Positions 36,237 through 47,253 of a stretch of DNA of 64,000 nucleotides are shown here, piece after piece (position 1 is the stretch's first letter; each line of letters opens with the position of its first letter). A model generated the notes under the pieces. The model was not told the origin of the DNA and made no database searches. It saw only the letters and a list, made by a program, of their open reading frames with translations. Location: contig NZ_OLMR01000007.1 in NCBI RefSeq assembly GCF_900291955.1, positions 62,001-126,000 on the forward strand, written 5' to 3'. This stretch comes from Pseudoruminococcus massiliensis (GTDB taxonomy: Bacteria > Bacillota > Clostridia > Oscillospirales > Acutalibacteraceae). A program made the translations under genes and the position numbers.

Positions 36237-37739
36237 TCAGAAGCTAATATCCTCAATCATATCAGTAGGAAGCATTGTTGTTTCTGAAAGCCTTTTCGCT
36301 GTCCTATCCCCTGCCAACCCATGTGCATATACTCCGCAAACAGCAGCTCTGAACGGATTAATTCCCTGTGCAGCAAGCGAACCTATCATTCCTGCAAGCA
36401 CATCGCCACTTCCGCCTCGTGCCATTCCTGCGTTTCCTGTTCTGTTTACAAGCAAAATATTGCCATCAGATATAAGTGTATTTGCACCTTTAAGAACTAA
36501 GCTTACATTATGCTCCTTGGCAAAATTCAAAGCAATTTCAGCTCGATTTTGCTGAACCTCGGCAACTGTACAACCAAGAAGTCTTGCCATTTCTCCTGGG
36601 TGAGGTGTAAGTATAACCGGGGCTTTGGCTTTCTTTAATAAATGTATATGCGGAACAATTGAATTTATTCCATCTGCATCAAGAATAATTGGCTTTTTAC
36701 AATTTGTAAGTATTTCACAGACTATCTTTTCGGTATCTTCATTATGCCCCATACCACAGCCAAGAACAACTGCATTAGATTTATTTGCAAGAGAAACAAG
36801 CTTATTACAGTCTTCAGCAGATGAAATGCCGTTTTTTTCTGCCAAGGGGGTGAAAACAGCTTCTATAAGCTTTCCTGCAACTATTGGATAAATCGACTTA
36901 GGCAAAGCAATATTCACCAAGCCTGCACCACTTCTTTGTGCAGCTTTTCCGCACATAATAGCTGCTCCCGCCATACCATAGCTTCCTACAACAGCAAGCA
37001 AGGTTCCAAAAGTACCTTTATTTGATGATATTTTACGCTCAGGTAAGAGTTTTTCTCCGAGAAATTCATCTGTTGTCTGCATAATATATTCAGATAAATT
37101 TATCAGTTCATCTGAAATTCCAACACTTGCTACCTCTGTTTTTCCACAATAATCCATTGATGGATATAAAATATGTGCTGGCTTTAATGTTGTAAATGTA
37201 ACAGTCAGATTTGCCTTGAAACATTCTCCTTTTACTGAACCGTCATCACAGCCTACACCACTTGGAATATCAACTGCCATTACAAAAGCTTTAGAAGTAT
37301 TGACAAACTTTGCAATCTCTGCGGTATTCTCATCTAAAGCTCCACGAAATCCTATACCATAAACTGCATCAACAATATAGTCTGCATTTTTGATAAGTTC
37401 AAAAGCAGTTTCTTTATCTTCTGGAAAATTTACCATAGCTATATCAAGTTTGATAGCTTTTTCTGCATTAAGCTTGGAATCGGTTGTTCTTGGTTCTCCA
37501 AGCCTAATTATATCAACCTTACAGCTATATTTTTTTAAAACTCTGCCTATAACATAGCCGTCACCGCCATTATTGCCTTTACCACAAATTATGACAACCT
37601 TCTTACTCTCTGCACCATATTTAATTAGTGCCTCTGCGGCGGCTGTACCGGCTTTTTCCATAAGCTTGATATAAGTTGCCCCATTATCAACAGCAGCTTG
37701 CTCTAAATCTCTCATCTGTTGTGCGGATAAAACTTTCAT
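36237..37739 (-). CDS. nnr: Bifunctional NAD(P)H-hydrate epimerase/dehydratase
   Basis: A 500-residue repair enzyme with two domains. The N-terminal YjeF_N epimerase domain (about 1-215) has GKGNNGGDGYVIGRVL and VDAVYGIGFRG; the C-terminal ribokinase-like dehydratase (about 225-500) has LTPHPGEMARLL, NTLISDG and GMARGGSGDVLAGMIG. Together they convert damaged NADHX and NADPHX back to NADH and NADPH using ADP or ATP. ATG follows AAGGAG. In other Clostridia this gene often sits beside acpS or alr, which are not seen here. Confidence 0.95.
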   Translation of the reverse strand: MKVLSAQQMRDLEQAAVDNGATYIKLMEKAGTAAAEALIKYGAESKKVVIICGKGNNGGDGYVIGRVLKKYSCKVDIIRLGEPRTTDSKLNAEKAIKLDIAMVNFPEDKETAFELIKNADYIVDAVYGIGFRGALDENTAEIAKFVNTSKAFVMAVDIPSGVGCDDGSVKGECFKANLTVTFTTLKPAHILYPSMDYCGKTEVASVGISDELINLSEYIMQTTDEFLGEKLLPERKISSNKGTFGTLLAVVGSYGMAGAAIMCGKAAQRSGAGLVNIALPKSIYPIVAGKLIEAVFTPLAEKNGISSAEDCNKLVSLANKSNAVVLGCGMGHNEDTEKIVCEILTNCKKPIILDADGINSIVPHIHLLKKAKAPVILTPHPGEMARLLGCTVAEVQQNRAEIALNFAKEHNVSLVLKGANTLISDGNILLVNRTGNAGMARGGSGDVLAGMIGSLAAQGINPFRAAVCGVYAHGLAGDRTAKRLSETTMLPTDMIEDISF

Positions 37740-37755
37740 AAATCAACATCTCCTT

Positions 37756-37786
37756 ACAAAAAAGCCGTCCAGATATTCGGACGGCT
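37756..37786 (-). terminator. Terminator of the membrane protein gene
   Basis: An 8-bp stem AGCCGTCC/GGACGGCT, 8-base loop, followed by TTTTTT on the minus strand. It lies just after the stop codon at 37794 and separates it from nnr. Confidence 0.9.
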
Positions 37787-37793
37787 AAATTTA

Positions 37794-38336
37794 TTATTTA
37801 CCAAAAATCTTGACCTTAAGCTCTCTCTTAAGGAAAGGTTTCATAGTTTCGAGAGTTTTCTCATTTGGAGCAAAGTATAACAGGCAATGCTTCTTTGAAT
37901 AAATATCATGCAAAGCTGCATAATAAGTATTCTCACTCTCGGTATAGTCAGTGGCATGATATACACAATCCTTAAATTGCTTTTCGTCAAAATCAGCTGG
38001 CTTTTCACTTAGTTTTCCAAGCATATCAACGCTTTTGACATCAAATTTTAACATTCTCTTACGCTTTTTCATACCGATAATTTTATCGACAGTCATTTCG
38101 CCCTGAACTACGATATATTCATACTCAATACCTTTGTGTGACCAAAGATACCAACCGCCATAACAGCCAAAGCCGATAATAAGCAAAGCTACTGGAATCA
38201 TCCAATCAAAAAATTGTGAAAGATATACTGTCAGAAGTATAAATATAAACGCAAAGACAAAATACAGTATAAGAAAAGTAAACTTAGCAGGATTTACTCT
38301 TTTCTTGACAATCTGTTCACTATAATTATCCATCAT
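37794..38336 (-). CDS. Two-helix membrane protein of unknown function (DUF6106-like)
   Basis: A 180-residue protein with two adjacent N-terminal membrane helices (FTFLILYFVFAFIFILLTVY and MIPVALLIIGFGCYGGWYLW) and a soluble C-terminal domain of about 115 residues (GIEYEYIVVQGEMTVDKIIGMKKRKRM). The arrangement matches small membrane proteins found in Oscillospiraceae; the name DUF6106 is a recollection, not a search result. ATG 38336 is chosen from GAGG nine bases upstream. It is a single-gene unit bounded by its own terminator. Confidence 0.65.
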   Translation of the reverse strand: MMDNYSEQIVKKRVNPAKFTFLILYFVFAFIFILLTVYLSQFFDWMIPVALLIIGFGCYGGWYLWSHKGIEYEYIVVQGEMTVDKIIGMKKRKRMLKFDVKSVDMLGKLSEKPADFDEKQFKDCVYHATDYTESENTYYAALHDIYSKKHCLLYFAPNEKTLETMKPFLKRELKVKIFGK

Positions 38337-38400
38337 AAAAATCAACCTCTTTTTTAACGATTGTTGTCATTATAGCATAATTACCAGCCAATTTCAACCT

Positions 38401-38442
38401 AAAAAGAAACACTCAAAATTCAAATACTGAATTTTGAGCGTT
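38401..38442 (-). terminator. Terminator of the nfnAB operon
   Basis: A stem of about 14 bp (AACACTCAAAATTC with GAATTTTGAGCGTT) followed by TTTCTTTTT on the minus strand. Confidence 0.85.
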
Positions 38443-38503
38443 CCTATATTAAGTCACAAATCTTTGCTAAGATACCTTATAGCAAAGCATTATTCAAAAA
38501 CAA

Positions 38504-39907
38504 TTAAGCGTTTTTATTTTTGATGTATTCATCAATAGCCTTAGCAGCACTCTTACCTGCACCCATAGCAAGAATAACAGTAGCCGCACCTGTAACTGCG
38601 TCACCACCAGCATAAACGCCCTCACGAGTTGTAAGACCATCTTCGCCATCTGTAATGATACAGCCATGCTTGTTTGTATCAAGACCAGGTGTTGTGCTTC
38701 TGATAAGTGGGTTAGGACTTGTACCGATAGACATAATCATTGTGTCTATATCAAGAGTAAGCTCGCTACCCTCTTTAACGACAGGACGACGACGACCGCT
38801 CTCATCAGGCTCACCAAGCTCCATCTCTACACACTTCATACCGCATACATTGCCGTTTTCATCACCGATAACTTCAACAGGGTTTGTAAGTGTCTTGAAA
38901 ATGATGCCCTCTTCCTCAGCGTGCTCAACCTCTTCTTTTCTTGCAGGAAGTTCATTCATACTACGGCGATATACTATATAAACATTCTCTGCACCAAGTC
39001 TTTTTGCACTTCTTGCTGCGTCCATAGCAACATTACCGCCACCAACAACAGCAACATTCTTAGAATGCTTGATAGGTGTCTTGGAACCTTCCTTATAAGC
39101 TTTCATAAGGTTAATTCTTGTAAGGAATTCATTTGCAGAATAAACTCCATTAAGGCTCTCACCTGGAATATTCATAAAGCGTGGAAGTCCTGCACCACTT
39201 GCAATATAAACAGCCTCATTGCCCATCTCGAAAAGCTCATCAATAGTAAGAACCTTACCAATGACCATATTTGTTTCTATATCTACACCGATAGCCTTGA
39301 GATTATCAATTTCTTTCTGAACGATTTCCTTAGGAAGTCTGAACTGTGGAATACCGTAGCTAAGAACACCACCTGCTACATGGAGTGCTTCATAAACAGT
39401 AACCTTATATCCAAGCTTTGCAAGGTCACCTGCAGCTGTAAGTCCACTTGGGCCTGCACCAATGATAGCAACCTTATGGCCGTTCTGCTCTGGAACCTTT
39501 GGAGTAGCAGTAGCGTGTTCACGATGATAGTCAGCAACAAATCTTTCAAGACGACCGATACCAACACTCTCACCCTTGATGCCTCTTACACACTTACCTT
39601 CGCACTGGTTCTCCTGTGGGCAAACACGACCACAAACAGCTGGCAATGCACTTGAAGCGGAAAGAATCTCAAAAGCACCCTCCATATCTTCATTAGCAAC
39701 TCTCTCAATAAATGCAGGAATATCAATAGCAACAGGGCAAGCACTTCTGCAAGGCTTCTTAGGGCAATTAAGACAACGCTTTGCCTCTTCTACTGCCATT
39801 TCATATGTATAGCCGAGAGCAACCTCTTCAAAGTTATTTCTTCTTACTTCTGGGTCCTGAACAGGCATAGGACATTTGTTAGGACTCATATTTCTCTTGA
39901 CTGCCAT
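38504..39907 (-). CDS. nfnB: NfnB-type subunit (glutamate synthase small-subunit family)
   Basis: A 467-residue flavoprotein of the NADPH-dependent glutamate synthase small-subunit family. An N-terminal Fe-S domain (CLNCPKKPCRSACPVAIDIP, CGRVCPQENQCEGKC) is followed by two Rossmann folds (VAIIGAGPSGLTAAG and VAVVGGGNVAMDAAR). With the adjacent FAD/NAD protein this is the arrangement of NfnAB, which couples NADH and ferredoxin oxidation to NADP+ reduction by electron bifurcation. No glutamate synthase large subunit is nearby, which favours Nfn. ATG 39907 follows GGAGG; the frame runs further upstream into nfnA. Also called SudA or gltA. Confidence 0.9.
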   Translation of the reverse strand: MAVKRNMSPNKCPMPVQDPEVRRNNFEEVALGYTYEMAVEEAKRCLNCPKKPCRSACPVAIDIPAFIERVANEDMEGAFEILSASSALPAVCGRVCPQENQCEGKCVRGIKGESVGIGRLERFVADYHREHATATPKVPEQNGHKVAIIGAGPSGLTAAGDLAKLGYKVTVYEALHVAGGVLSYGIPQFRLPKEIVQKEIDNLKAIGVDIETNMVIGKVLTIDELFEMGNEAVYIASGAGLPRFMNIPGESLNGVYSANEFLTRINLMKAYKEGSKTPIKHSKNVAVVGGGNVAMDAARSAKRLGAENVYIVYRRSMNELPARKEEVEHAEEEGIIFKTLTNPVEVIGDENGNVCGMKCVEMELGEPDESGRRRPVVKEGSELTLDIDTMIMSIGTSPNPLIRSTTPGLDTNKHGCIITDGEDGLTTREGVYAGGDAVTGAATVILAMGAGKSAAKAIDEYIKNKNA

Positions 39908-39908
39908 A

Positions 39909-40751
39909 TTATTTGACCTCCTTTTTGAATAAGTTGCATGAAGCCTCACGCTGGTGTGCCTCGAACTCTTTATACATCGTGCCACGCTTCATAGCCTCAT
40001 CAAAGTCTACAAGATGACCGTCAAAGTCTGGACCATCAACACAAGCAAACTTTGTTTCTCCACCAACAGTTAAACGGCAGCCACCACACATACCTGTTCC
40101 ATCAACCATAATTGGGTTCATACTTACAACTGTTTTTATATCATATTTCTTAGTAAGCTGGCAAACGAATTTCATCATTATTAATGGACCAATAGCGATA
40201 ACCTCATCATACTGGTTACCCTCTTTGATAAGCTCCTCAAGAGCGTTTGTTACAAGTCCCTTTGTGCCATAGCTTCCGTCATCTGTCATCATGCAAAGCT
40301 TATCACTATTTTGCTTGAATTCGTCCTCAAGAATAACAAGGTCTTTATTACGGAAACCTACTATGCTGTGAACCTCACAGCCAAGATGATGAAGCTTCTT
40401 AGCAATAGGAAAAGCAATCGCACAGCCTACACCACCGCCTACAACAGCAACCTTTTTAAGTCCATCAGTATGGCTTGGAATTCCAAGAGGGCCTACGAAA
40501 TCGTGGATATAATCTCCAGCCTCAAGAGTATCAAGCTCCATAGTAGACGCACCAACAATCTGATAAATAATTGTAATAGTGCCTGCTTCTCTATCATAAT
40601 CAGCAATAGTAAGAGGAACACGCTCGCTGTCTTCCTTTGTACGGAAGATGATAAACTGACCAGGTTCAGCCTTTTTTGCGATAAGCGGAGCAGAAACGAC
40701 CATTTTTGCAACAGTCGGATTTAAGTGCTGCTTTTCGACTATTTTAAACAT
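39909..40751 (-). CDS. nfnA: NfnA-type FAD/NAD-binding subunit
   Basis: A 280-residue protein of the ferredoxin-NADP reductase/dihydroorotate dehydrogenase electron-transfer family. FAD binding lies in PGQFIIFRTK and RVPLTIAD, NAD binding in VAVVGGGVGCAIAFPIAKKL, and a C-terminal [2Fe-2S] Cys cluster in DGTGMCGGCRL and KFACVDGPDFDGH. Partner of the gene that follows after one base; the pair is predicted to transfer electrons among NADH, NADPH and ferredoxin in the cytoplasm. Promoter at 40790-40818. Confidence 0.9.
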   Translation of the reverse strand: MFKIVEKQHLNPTVAKMVVSAPLIAKKAEPGQFIIFRTKEDSERVPLTIADYDREAGTITIIYQIVGASTMELDTLEAGDYIHDFVGPLGIPSHTDGLKKVAVVGGGVGCAIAFPIAKKLHHLGCEVHSIVGFRNKDLVILEDEFKQNSDKLCMMTDDGSYGTKGLVTNALEELIKEGNQYDEVIAIGPLIMMKFVCQLTKKYDIKTVVSMNPIMVDGTGMCGGCRLTVGGETKFACVDGPDFDGHLVDFDEAMKRGTMYKEFEAHQREASCNLFKKEVK

Positions 40752-40789
40752 TTTATTTCATCCTTTCAAATAATTAAAGTAACTTTTAC

Positions 40790-40818
40790 ATTATACAACA
40801 AAATAATCTGCTTGTCAA
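40790..40818 (-). promoter_or_regulatory. Consensus promoter of nfnAB
   Basis: Minus-strand TTGACA, 17-base spacer, TATAAT: a perfect sigma-A match. Confidence 0.88.
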
Positions 40819-40856
40819 AAGAATGTTGAGAACCTATAATAAGTCACCGCATAGCA

Positions 40857-40888
40857 ATGCGTACAAGGCGAAAATACCCTGTACGCAT
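40857..40888 (-). terminator. Hairpin after the alcohol dehydrogenase gene
   Basis: ATGCGTACA(A)GG pairs with CCTGTACGCAT, 11 bp with one bulge. No T run follows on the minus strand, so termination here is uncertain. Confidence 0.5.
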
Positions 40889-40921
40889 ATAAAAATAAAA
40901 TTTTCAGCTTAATATAGATTA

Positions 40922-42133
40922 TTAGAAATCTATATCCTTATCATAATATACTGCAACAAGGAGCTTTTCCATTTCTTCCTGTGTAGGAATTCTTGGGTTA
41001 GAACCTGTGCAAGCATCTGCGATAGCATTTTTTGCTGTTTCTGGAAGCTTATCCATAAATTCTTTTTCATCAATAATGCTTTCATCAGCCTTAACACCAC
41101 CAGGACCATAATTCTTGATAGCCTGTGGAATATTAAGCTGGTCATTCATTGAACGAAGTTCTGCGATAAGTGCATCGACAAGTTCTTCTGTTGTTTCACC
41201 CTTGAGGTCGATAAATCTTGCGATTTCTGCATAACGTTCAGCAGCTTCTTCATTCTTTGAGTTATATTTAATAACCTTAGGAAGATACATAGCGTTTGCA
41301 CAACCATGAATGATATGACCACCTGAGAAAGCTGCACCTGTCTTATGAGCCATAGAGTGAACTATACCGAGAAGTGCATTAGAGAAAGCCATACCTGCAA
41401 GACATTGTGCGTTGTGCATAGTATCTCTTGCTATCATATCGCCATCATAAGACTTTTTGAGGTTATTATGAATAAGCTTAATTGCATGAAGTGCAAGAGG
41501 GTCTGTATAATCGCAATGCAAGGTTGAAACATAAGCCTCGATTGCGTGTGTCATAGCGTCCATACCTGTATGAGCTGTAAGCTTCTGAGGCATTGTTTCT
41601 GCAAGTGCAGGGTCAACAATCGCAACATCAGGTGTGATATTGAAATCAGCAAGCGGATACTTAATACCCTTTTCATAGTCTGTAATAACACTAAAAGCAG
41701 TAACCTCTGTTGCTGTGCCTGAAGTAGATGGAATAGCACAGAATTTAGCCTTTGTACGAAGTGTTGGGAAACTAAATGGTGTAATCAAATTCTCAAAGCT
41801 TGTGTCTGGATATTCATAAAATACCCACATAGCTTTTGCTGCATCAATAGGAGAACCGCCGCCCATTGCAACAATCCAATCAGGCTTAAATTCTGCCATA
41901 GCCTTTGCACCACGCATAACTGTATCAACACTTGGGTCTGGCTCAACATTTTCAAAAAGCTGAACCTCCATACCTGCTTCTTTAAGGTAATCAACTGCTT
42001 TATCAAGGAAACCGTTACGCTTCATAGAGCCACCACCGACAACAACGATAGCTCTCTTTCCTGTTAATGATTTAAGTTCTTCGAGAGAACCCTTTCCATG
42101 ATATAAATCTCTTGGTAAAGTAAATCGTGCCAT
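40922..42133 (-). CDS. Iron-containing alcohol dehydrogenase
   Basis: A 403-residue type III (Fe-dependent) alcohol dehydrogenase. NAD(P) binding is in AIVVVGGGSMKRNG and VAMGGGSPIDAAKAM; metal ligands are in HAIEAYVS, HSMAHKTGAAF and HGCANAMYLP. It interconverts aldehydes and alcohols with NAD(P)H, probably ethanol, butanol or a diol, in fermentation; the exact substrate is not readable. It is a single-gene unit with its own promoter. No clear Rex operator was seen upstream. Belongs to the Bdh/Adh4 group, symbol not assigned. Confidence 0.93.
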   Translation of the reverse strand: MARFTLPRDLYHGKGSLEELKSLTGKRAIVVVGGGSMKRNGFLDKAVDYLKEAGMEVQLFENVEPDPSVDTVMRGAKAMAEFKPDWIVAMGGGSPIDAAKAMWVFYEYPDTSFENLITPFSFPTLRTKAKFCAIPSTSGTATEVTAFSVITDYEKGIKYPLADFNITPDVAIVDPALAETMPQKLTAHTGMDAMTHAIEAYVSTLHCDYTDPLALHAIKLIHNNLKKSYDGDMIARDTMHNAQCLAGMAFSNALLGIVHSMAHKTGAAFSGGHIIHGCANAMYLPKVIKYNSKNEEAAERYAEIARFIDLKGETTEELVDALIAELRSMNDQLNIPQAIKNYGPGGVKADESIIDEKEFMDKLPETAKNAIADACTGSNPRIPTQEEMEKLLVAVYYDKDIDF

Positions 42134-42256
42134 TGTAAGTATACCTCCATTATTTAAGTATTTATTATAAAATATTTTAAATTGCCAATAAGTTGTAATT
42201 AACTAATAAAAGTATGTAACAAAGTTCAAACTTATTCAGCAATTCTTCTAATTGGA

Positions 42257-42286
42257 ATTATAACGCATAATATACTTCAATGTCAA
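42257..42286 (-). promoter_or_regulatory. Promoter of the alcohol dehydrogenase gene
   Basis: Minus-strand TTGACA, 18-base spacer, TATAAT, about 120 bases before the start codon; the leader is AT-rich. Confidence 0.75.
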
Positions 42287-42447
42287 TATTTTTCATAAAA
42301 TTTCAATAAAAATATTTCACCTTTTATTTTCAAATCTATAACACCTATGAGATTTCTATAATTAATCTTGTAAGAGAAATATCTAATATATTTGCTAATA
42401 AAATAATATATTTAAAAAAACTGAAAGACTTGATCAGCCATACTCCT

Positions 42448-42521
42448 TATAGAAAGTTTTTCTATATCTAAGAGCCTTTACAAGCAAAAGTGATTGTAAA
42501 GACAGCTTTTTATCGAGCGTC
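42448..42521. other. Cluster of three small hairpins in a gene-free gap
   Basis: Three hairpins lie in a row: TATAGAAA-GTT-TTTCTATA (42448-42466), CTTTACAA with TTGTAAAG (42476-42501), and GAC(A)GCT with AGC(G)TC (42501-42521). They sit between the ATP synthase terminator and the alcohol dehydrogenase promoter. No reading frame was found here. Confidence 0.45.
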
Positions 42522-42544
42522 TTAATAATAACAGTATTTTAATT

Positions 42545-42597
42545 TATAAACTAAACCCCAGCAATAGAACTTAAAAATAGCTCTGTTACTGGGGTTT
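42545..42597 (-). terminator. Terminator of the ATP synthase operon
   Basis: AAACCCCAG (42553-42561) pairs with CTGGGGTTT (42589-42597), and the stem extends inward with mismatches. A T-rich but broken run follows on the minus strand. Confidence 0.8.
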
Positions 42598-42625
42598 CCA
42601 TATAAAATATTAATTATTTATAAAA

Positions 42626-42894
42626 TCATACATCTTGAGAATAACTTGCTGTTGATGCAAGAACCTGAACCATATCCTTAGATACTGTTAAAACTCCTCC
42701 ACTACAAGTTATTCTCTTAATCTCGATATCGCTTAGATATATCTTAATTTCTCCGTCCTCTAAAGCGGTAACAAAAGGTATATGCCCTGCCATAATCGCA
42801 AGGTCACCCATTACACCTCGTACTGAAAGACGAACTGCATCTCCATCAAAAATATTTCCTGCAGGAGTCGTTATACGAAGATGATATTTTTTCA

Positions 42895-42895
<1 letters not shown>
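42626..42895 (-). CDS. atpC: ATP synthase epsilon subunit, C-terminal domain missing
   Basis: An 89-residue F1 epsilon subunit consisting of the N-terminal beta-sandwich only (YHLRITTPAGNIFDGDAVRL, MGDLAIMAGHIPFVTALEDG). The usual ~130-residue protein has two C-terminal helices that inhibit ATP hydrolysis; they are absent here and replaced by a short SYSQDV tail before the stop codon. The subunit still links the gamma shaft to the c ring. ATG 42895 overlaps the atpD stop codon (TGATG), so translation is coupled. Confidence 0.92.
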
Positions 42896-44304
<1,409 letters not shown>

Positions 44305-44328
44305 TTACCTCGCTCTCCGTATGTTGCA

Positions 44329-45165
44329 TTATGCCTCTGCACCCGCAACAATTTCGGTAATTTCCTGAGTAATTGTGCTTTGTCTTGCACGATTGTATTC
44401 TATACTCAGCTTGTCCATCATGTCTTCTGCATTTTTCGTTGCACTATCCATAGCGTTTCTTCTCGCTGAAAGCTCACTTGTGAAGCTTTCTCTTGTAGAC
44501 GCATAGACCATACCCGAAATATAGCTTGGAATAATTGAATTAAGAACCGTAATACTATCTGGTTCAAACATAATATATCCATCAGCTTTTTTATCTTCTG
44601 ATTGCGGAATAGGCAAAAGCTGTGTTTTCTGTGGAACCTGAGCCAGCATTGAAACATACTTCGTAGAAATAAGCTCAACCTTATCAAATTCTCCATTTTT
44701 AAAGCGTTCTGTAATATCTCTGCCAAGCTCTGCACAATCTGAAAGAGTAAGCTTTTCTGTGCTGATATACTTATCCGAAAGGATTTCATATTTATGAGCA
44801 ATCATATGCTCAACAGTACGCTTTCCTATCGGCAAGATACAGACAGATTTTCCTTCAGCTACTGCATCAGTCTTTTTATAGATATTGCCATTATAACCAC
44901 CTGCAAGTCCCCTATCACCTGCTATTACAATAAGACAGGTTTTTTTGACCTCACGAGGTTTGATAAATTCTGAGTTTTTTGTTTCATTAGAGATGAGGTT
45001 AGAAACTGTTGCCATAAGTGCATCAAGATAGCAGCGGCTCTGTTCCATAGCTTCTGTTGCACTCTTCATCTTAGATGAGGCAACAAGCTGCATAGCCTTA
45101 GTAAGATGCATAGTTGAATCTATGCTTTTTATACGGGTTTTTATTGCTTTAATATTAGCACCCAA
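44329..45165 (-). CDS. atpG: ATP synthase gamma subunit
   Basis: A 278-residue central shaft of F1 with the conserved N- and C-terminal coiled-coil helices (IKAIKTRIKSIDSTMHLTKAMQLVASSKM and SARRNAMDSATKNAEDMMDKL region). It rotates inside the alpha3-beta3 ring and transmits torque from the c ring. The start is TTG behind AAGGAGG. Confidence 0.96.
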   Translation of the reverse strand: MGANIKAIKTRIKSIDSTMHLTKAMQLVASSKMKSATEAMEQSRCYLDALMATVSNLISNETKNSEFIKPREVKKTCLIVIAGDRGLAGGYNGNIYKKTDAVAEGKSVCILPIGKRTVEHMIAHKYEILSDKYISTEKLTLSDCAELGRDITERFKNGEFDKVELISTKYVSMLAQVPQKTQLLPIPQSEDKKADGYIMFEPDSITVLNSIIPSYISGMVYASTRESFTSELSARRNAMDSATKNAEDMMDKLSIEYNRARQSTITQEITEIVAGAEA

Positions 45166-45180
45166 AGCTTTTCAACCTCC

Positions 45181-46695
45181 TTAGCTATGCAAGCCGACAA
45201 ATCTTTCAGTAAAGCTTCTGACAGCCTCATCAAGCTCTTTTTGGTCGCTTTCCTCATAATATCCATCAGCAAAGCGTTTCATAAGCTTTCTATGCTCTAA
45301 GGTCATATGAGAATAAAGCTCTTTTTCATATTCCCTGATATTTTCAAGCTCTATGTCTTTCATAAGGTTATGAACAGCCGCATATATAATCGCTACCTGA
45401 CAGCCAACAGCAACCGGTGTGTTTTTATCCTGTTTCAGAATTTCAACAATTCTTTCGCCCTGTGCAAGTCTTGCCTTGGTATCTGCATCAAGGTCTGAAC
45501 CAAACTGCGAGAAGTTCTGAAGTTCACGATACTGTGAATAAAGAAGCTTTAGTGTACCTGCGACCTTTTTCATAGCCTTAACCTGAGCATTACCTCCAAC
45601 ACGAGAAACAGATATACCAGGGTTTACTGCTGGCATAATGCCTGCATGGAAAAGCTCACTCTCAAGGAAAATCTGTCCGTCAGTGATAGATATAACATTA
45701 GTTGGAATATATGCAGAAACATCTCCGGCCTGAGTTTCGATAATCGGAAGTGCAGTTATACTGCCTCCGCCATATTCATCAGAAACTCTTGCAGCTCTTT
45801 CAAGCAATCTTGAATGAAGATAGAAAACATCACCTGGATATGCCTCTCGACCTGGTGGTCTTCTGATAAGCAATGATAATGCACGATATGCAACAGCGTG
45901 TTTAGATAAATCGTCATATACGATAAGAACATCTTTACCCTGTGCCATAAAATATTCTGCAATAGCACAGCCTGTATATGGTGAAATATACTGCAAAGGT
46001 GCTGTTTCTGACGCTGATGCAGATACGATTACTGTATAATCTAATGCTCCTGCTGTACGGAGTGTTTCTGTGATTTGTGCAACAGTAGAATTTTTCTGAC
46101 CGATTGCAACATAAACACAAAGAACACCTGTTGATTTTTGATTTATGATTGCATCTACTGCAATAGAAGTTTTTCCTGTCTGTCTATCGCCGATGATAAG
46201 CTCACGCTGACCTCTGCCAATAGGAATCATACTATCAATAGCCTTAATACCTGTCTGGAGCGGAACTTTAACGCTTTTACGCTTGATTATTCCAGGTGCT
46301 TCGGATTCTATCGGACGAGTTTCATTGCAGAAAATAGCTCCCTTGCCGTCAATAGGTTCTCCCAAAGCATTAACAACTCTGCCAAGCATTGCTTCGCCAA
46401 CAGGAACATTTACAACCTTGCGTGTTCGTCTGACAATATCTCCCTCTTTAATCTCTGAGGTATTAGAAAGAAGTGCAATAGAAACTGAATTTTCCTCAAG
46501 GTTCTGTGCAATTCCAAATTCTCCGCCCTCAAATTCAAGAAGTTCATTAGACATACAGTTCTCAAGTCCGTATGCCTTTGCGATGCCGTCACCTACCATA
46601 ACAACAGTTCCAACTTCTGCTTGGTCTATTTTATCTTTATAATGCTTAATCTGCGATTTAATTATACCGCTGATTTCCTCAGGGTGTAGATTCAT
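45181..46695 (-). CDS. atpA: ATP synthase alpha subunit
   Basis: A 504-residue non-catalytic nucleotide-binding F1 subunit. The P-loop is [11 protein letters not shown]; the Gln/Arg-containing region around [13 protein letters not shown] is intact. ATG follows AGAGG. It sits 15 bases before atpG. Confidence 0.97.
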   Translation of the reverse strand: MNLHPEEISGIIKSQIKHYKDKIDQAEVGTVVMVGDGIAKAYGLENCMSNELLEFEGGEFGIAQNLEENSVSIALLSNTSEIKEGDIVRRTRKVVNVPVGEAMLGRVVNALGEPIDGKGAIFCNETRPIESEAPGIIKRKSVKVPLQTGIKAIDSMIPIGRGQRELIIGDRQTGKTSIAVDAIINQKSTGVLCVYVAIGQKNSTVAQITETLRTAGALDYTVIVSASASETAPLQYISPYTGCAIAEYFMAQGKDVLIVYDDLSKHAVAYRALSLLIRRPPGREAYPGDVFYLHSRLLERAARVSDEYGGGSITALPIIETQAGDVSAYIPTNVISITDGQIFLESELFHAGIMPAVNPGISVSRVGGNAQVKAMKKVAGTLKLLYSQYRELQNFSQFGSDLDADTKARLAQGERIVEILKQDKNTPVAVGCQVAIIYAAVHNLMKDIELENIREYEKELYSHMTLEHRKLMKRFADGYYEESDQKELDEAVRSFTERFVGLHS

Positions 46696-46712
46696 AGTCC
46701 ACCTCTCCCGTT

Positions 46713-47252
46713 TTATAATGTTGCCTTTTGCAGATTAGAACGGATTGTGTCGATTTTATGCTTTATACTTCCCTCAAGAAGCTTGCCATCTATTCTTACA
46801 CTTATTCCGCCAATAAGCTTTGGCTCAACAGTGCAGTCAAGCTCGACATTTTTTCCGCTGTATACCTGCAATTTTTTGATGAGTGCGGACTTCTGCCCAT
46901 CAGTAAGGGCAACCGCACTCTTTACATATGCGATAGTGATTTTATGCTCTTTATAGTATAGCTTTTCAAATGCCTTTATACATTCAGGAATCTGAGCAGC
47001 ATATCCTCTCTCGGTAATAAGCTTCATAAAGGAACAAATATATTCCTCTGCCCTATTCTCAAATACTTCATCAATTACCTGTAATCTTTCGCTTAATGGA
47101 ATATTCAAGGAACAAAGAAGATGAATAAATTCTGGATTTTCTTCAAGAAGTTTATTTATCTCTCTGAGCTGTTCAAGATAGAGCTTATCTTTATTTTCCT
47201 CAAGAGCAAGCTCAAAAATCGCTCTGCCATATTCAGTGGAAACATCGTACAT
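46713..47252 (-). CDS. atpH: ATP synthase delta subunit
   Basis: A 179-residue peripheral-stalk subunit (OSCP type) with the typical N-terminal helical domain ([15 protein letters not shown]) and C-terminal [18 protein letters not shown]. It connects the top of F1 to the b subunits. ATG 47252 follows AGGTGA and lies one base after the atpF stop codon; GTG 47261 in frame is less likely. Confidence 0.93.
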   Translation of the reverse strand: MYDVSTEYGRAIFELALEENKDKLYLEQLREINKLLEENPEFIHLLCSLNIPLSERLQVIDEVFENRAEEYICSFMKLITERGYAAQIPECIKAFEKLYYKEHKITIAYVKSAVALTDGQKSALIKKLQVYSGKNVELDCTVEPKLIGGISVRIDGKLLEGSIKHKIDTIRSNLQKATL

Positions 47253-47253
47253 A

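Noticed and set aside
38666-39655. A 329-codon open frame on the plus strand
   Set aside because: It lies wholly antisense to nfnB, has no ribosome-binding site, and its Cys/Asn/Thr-rich composition is that of a shadow frame.
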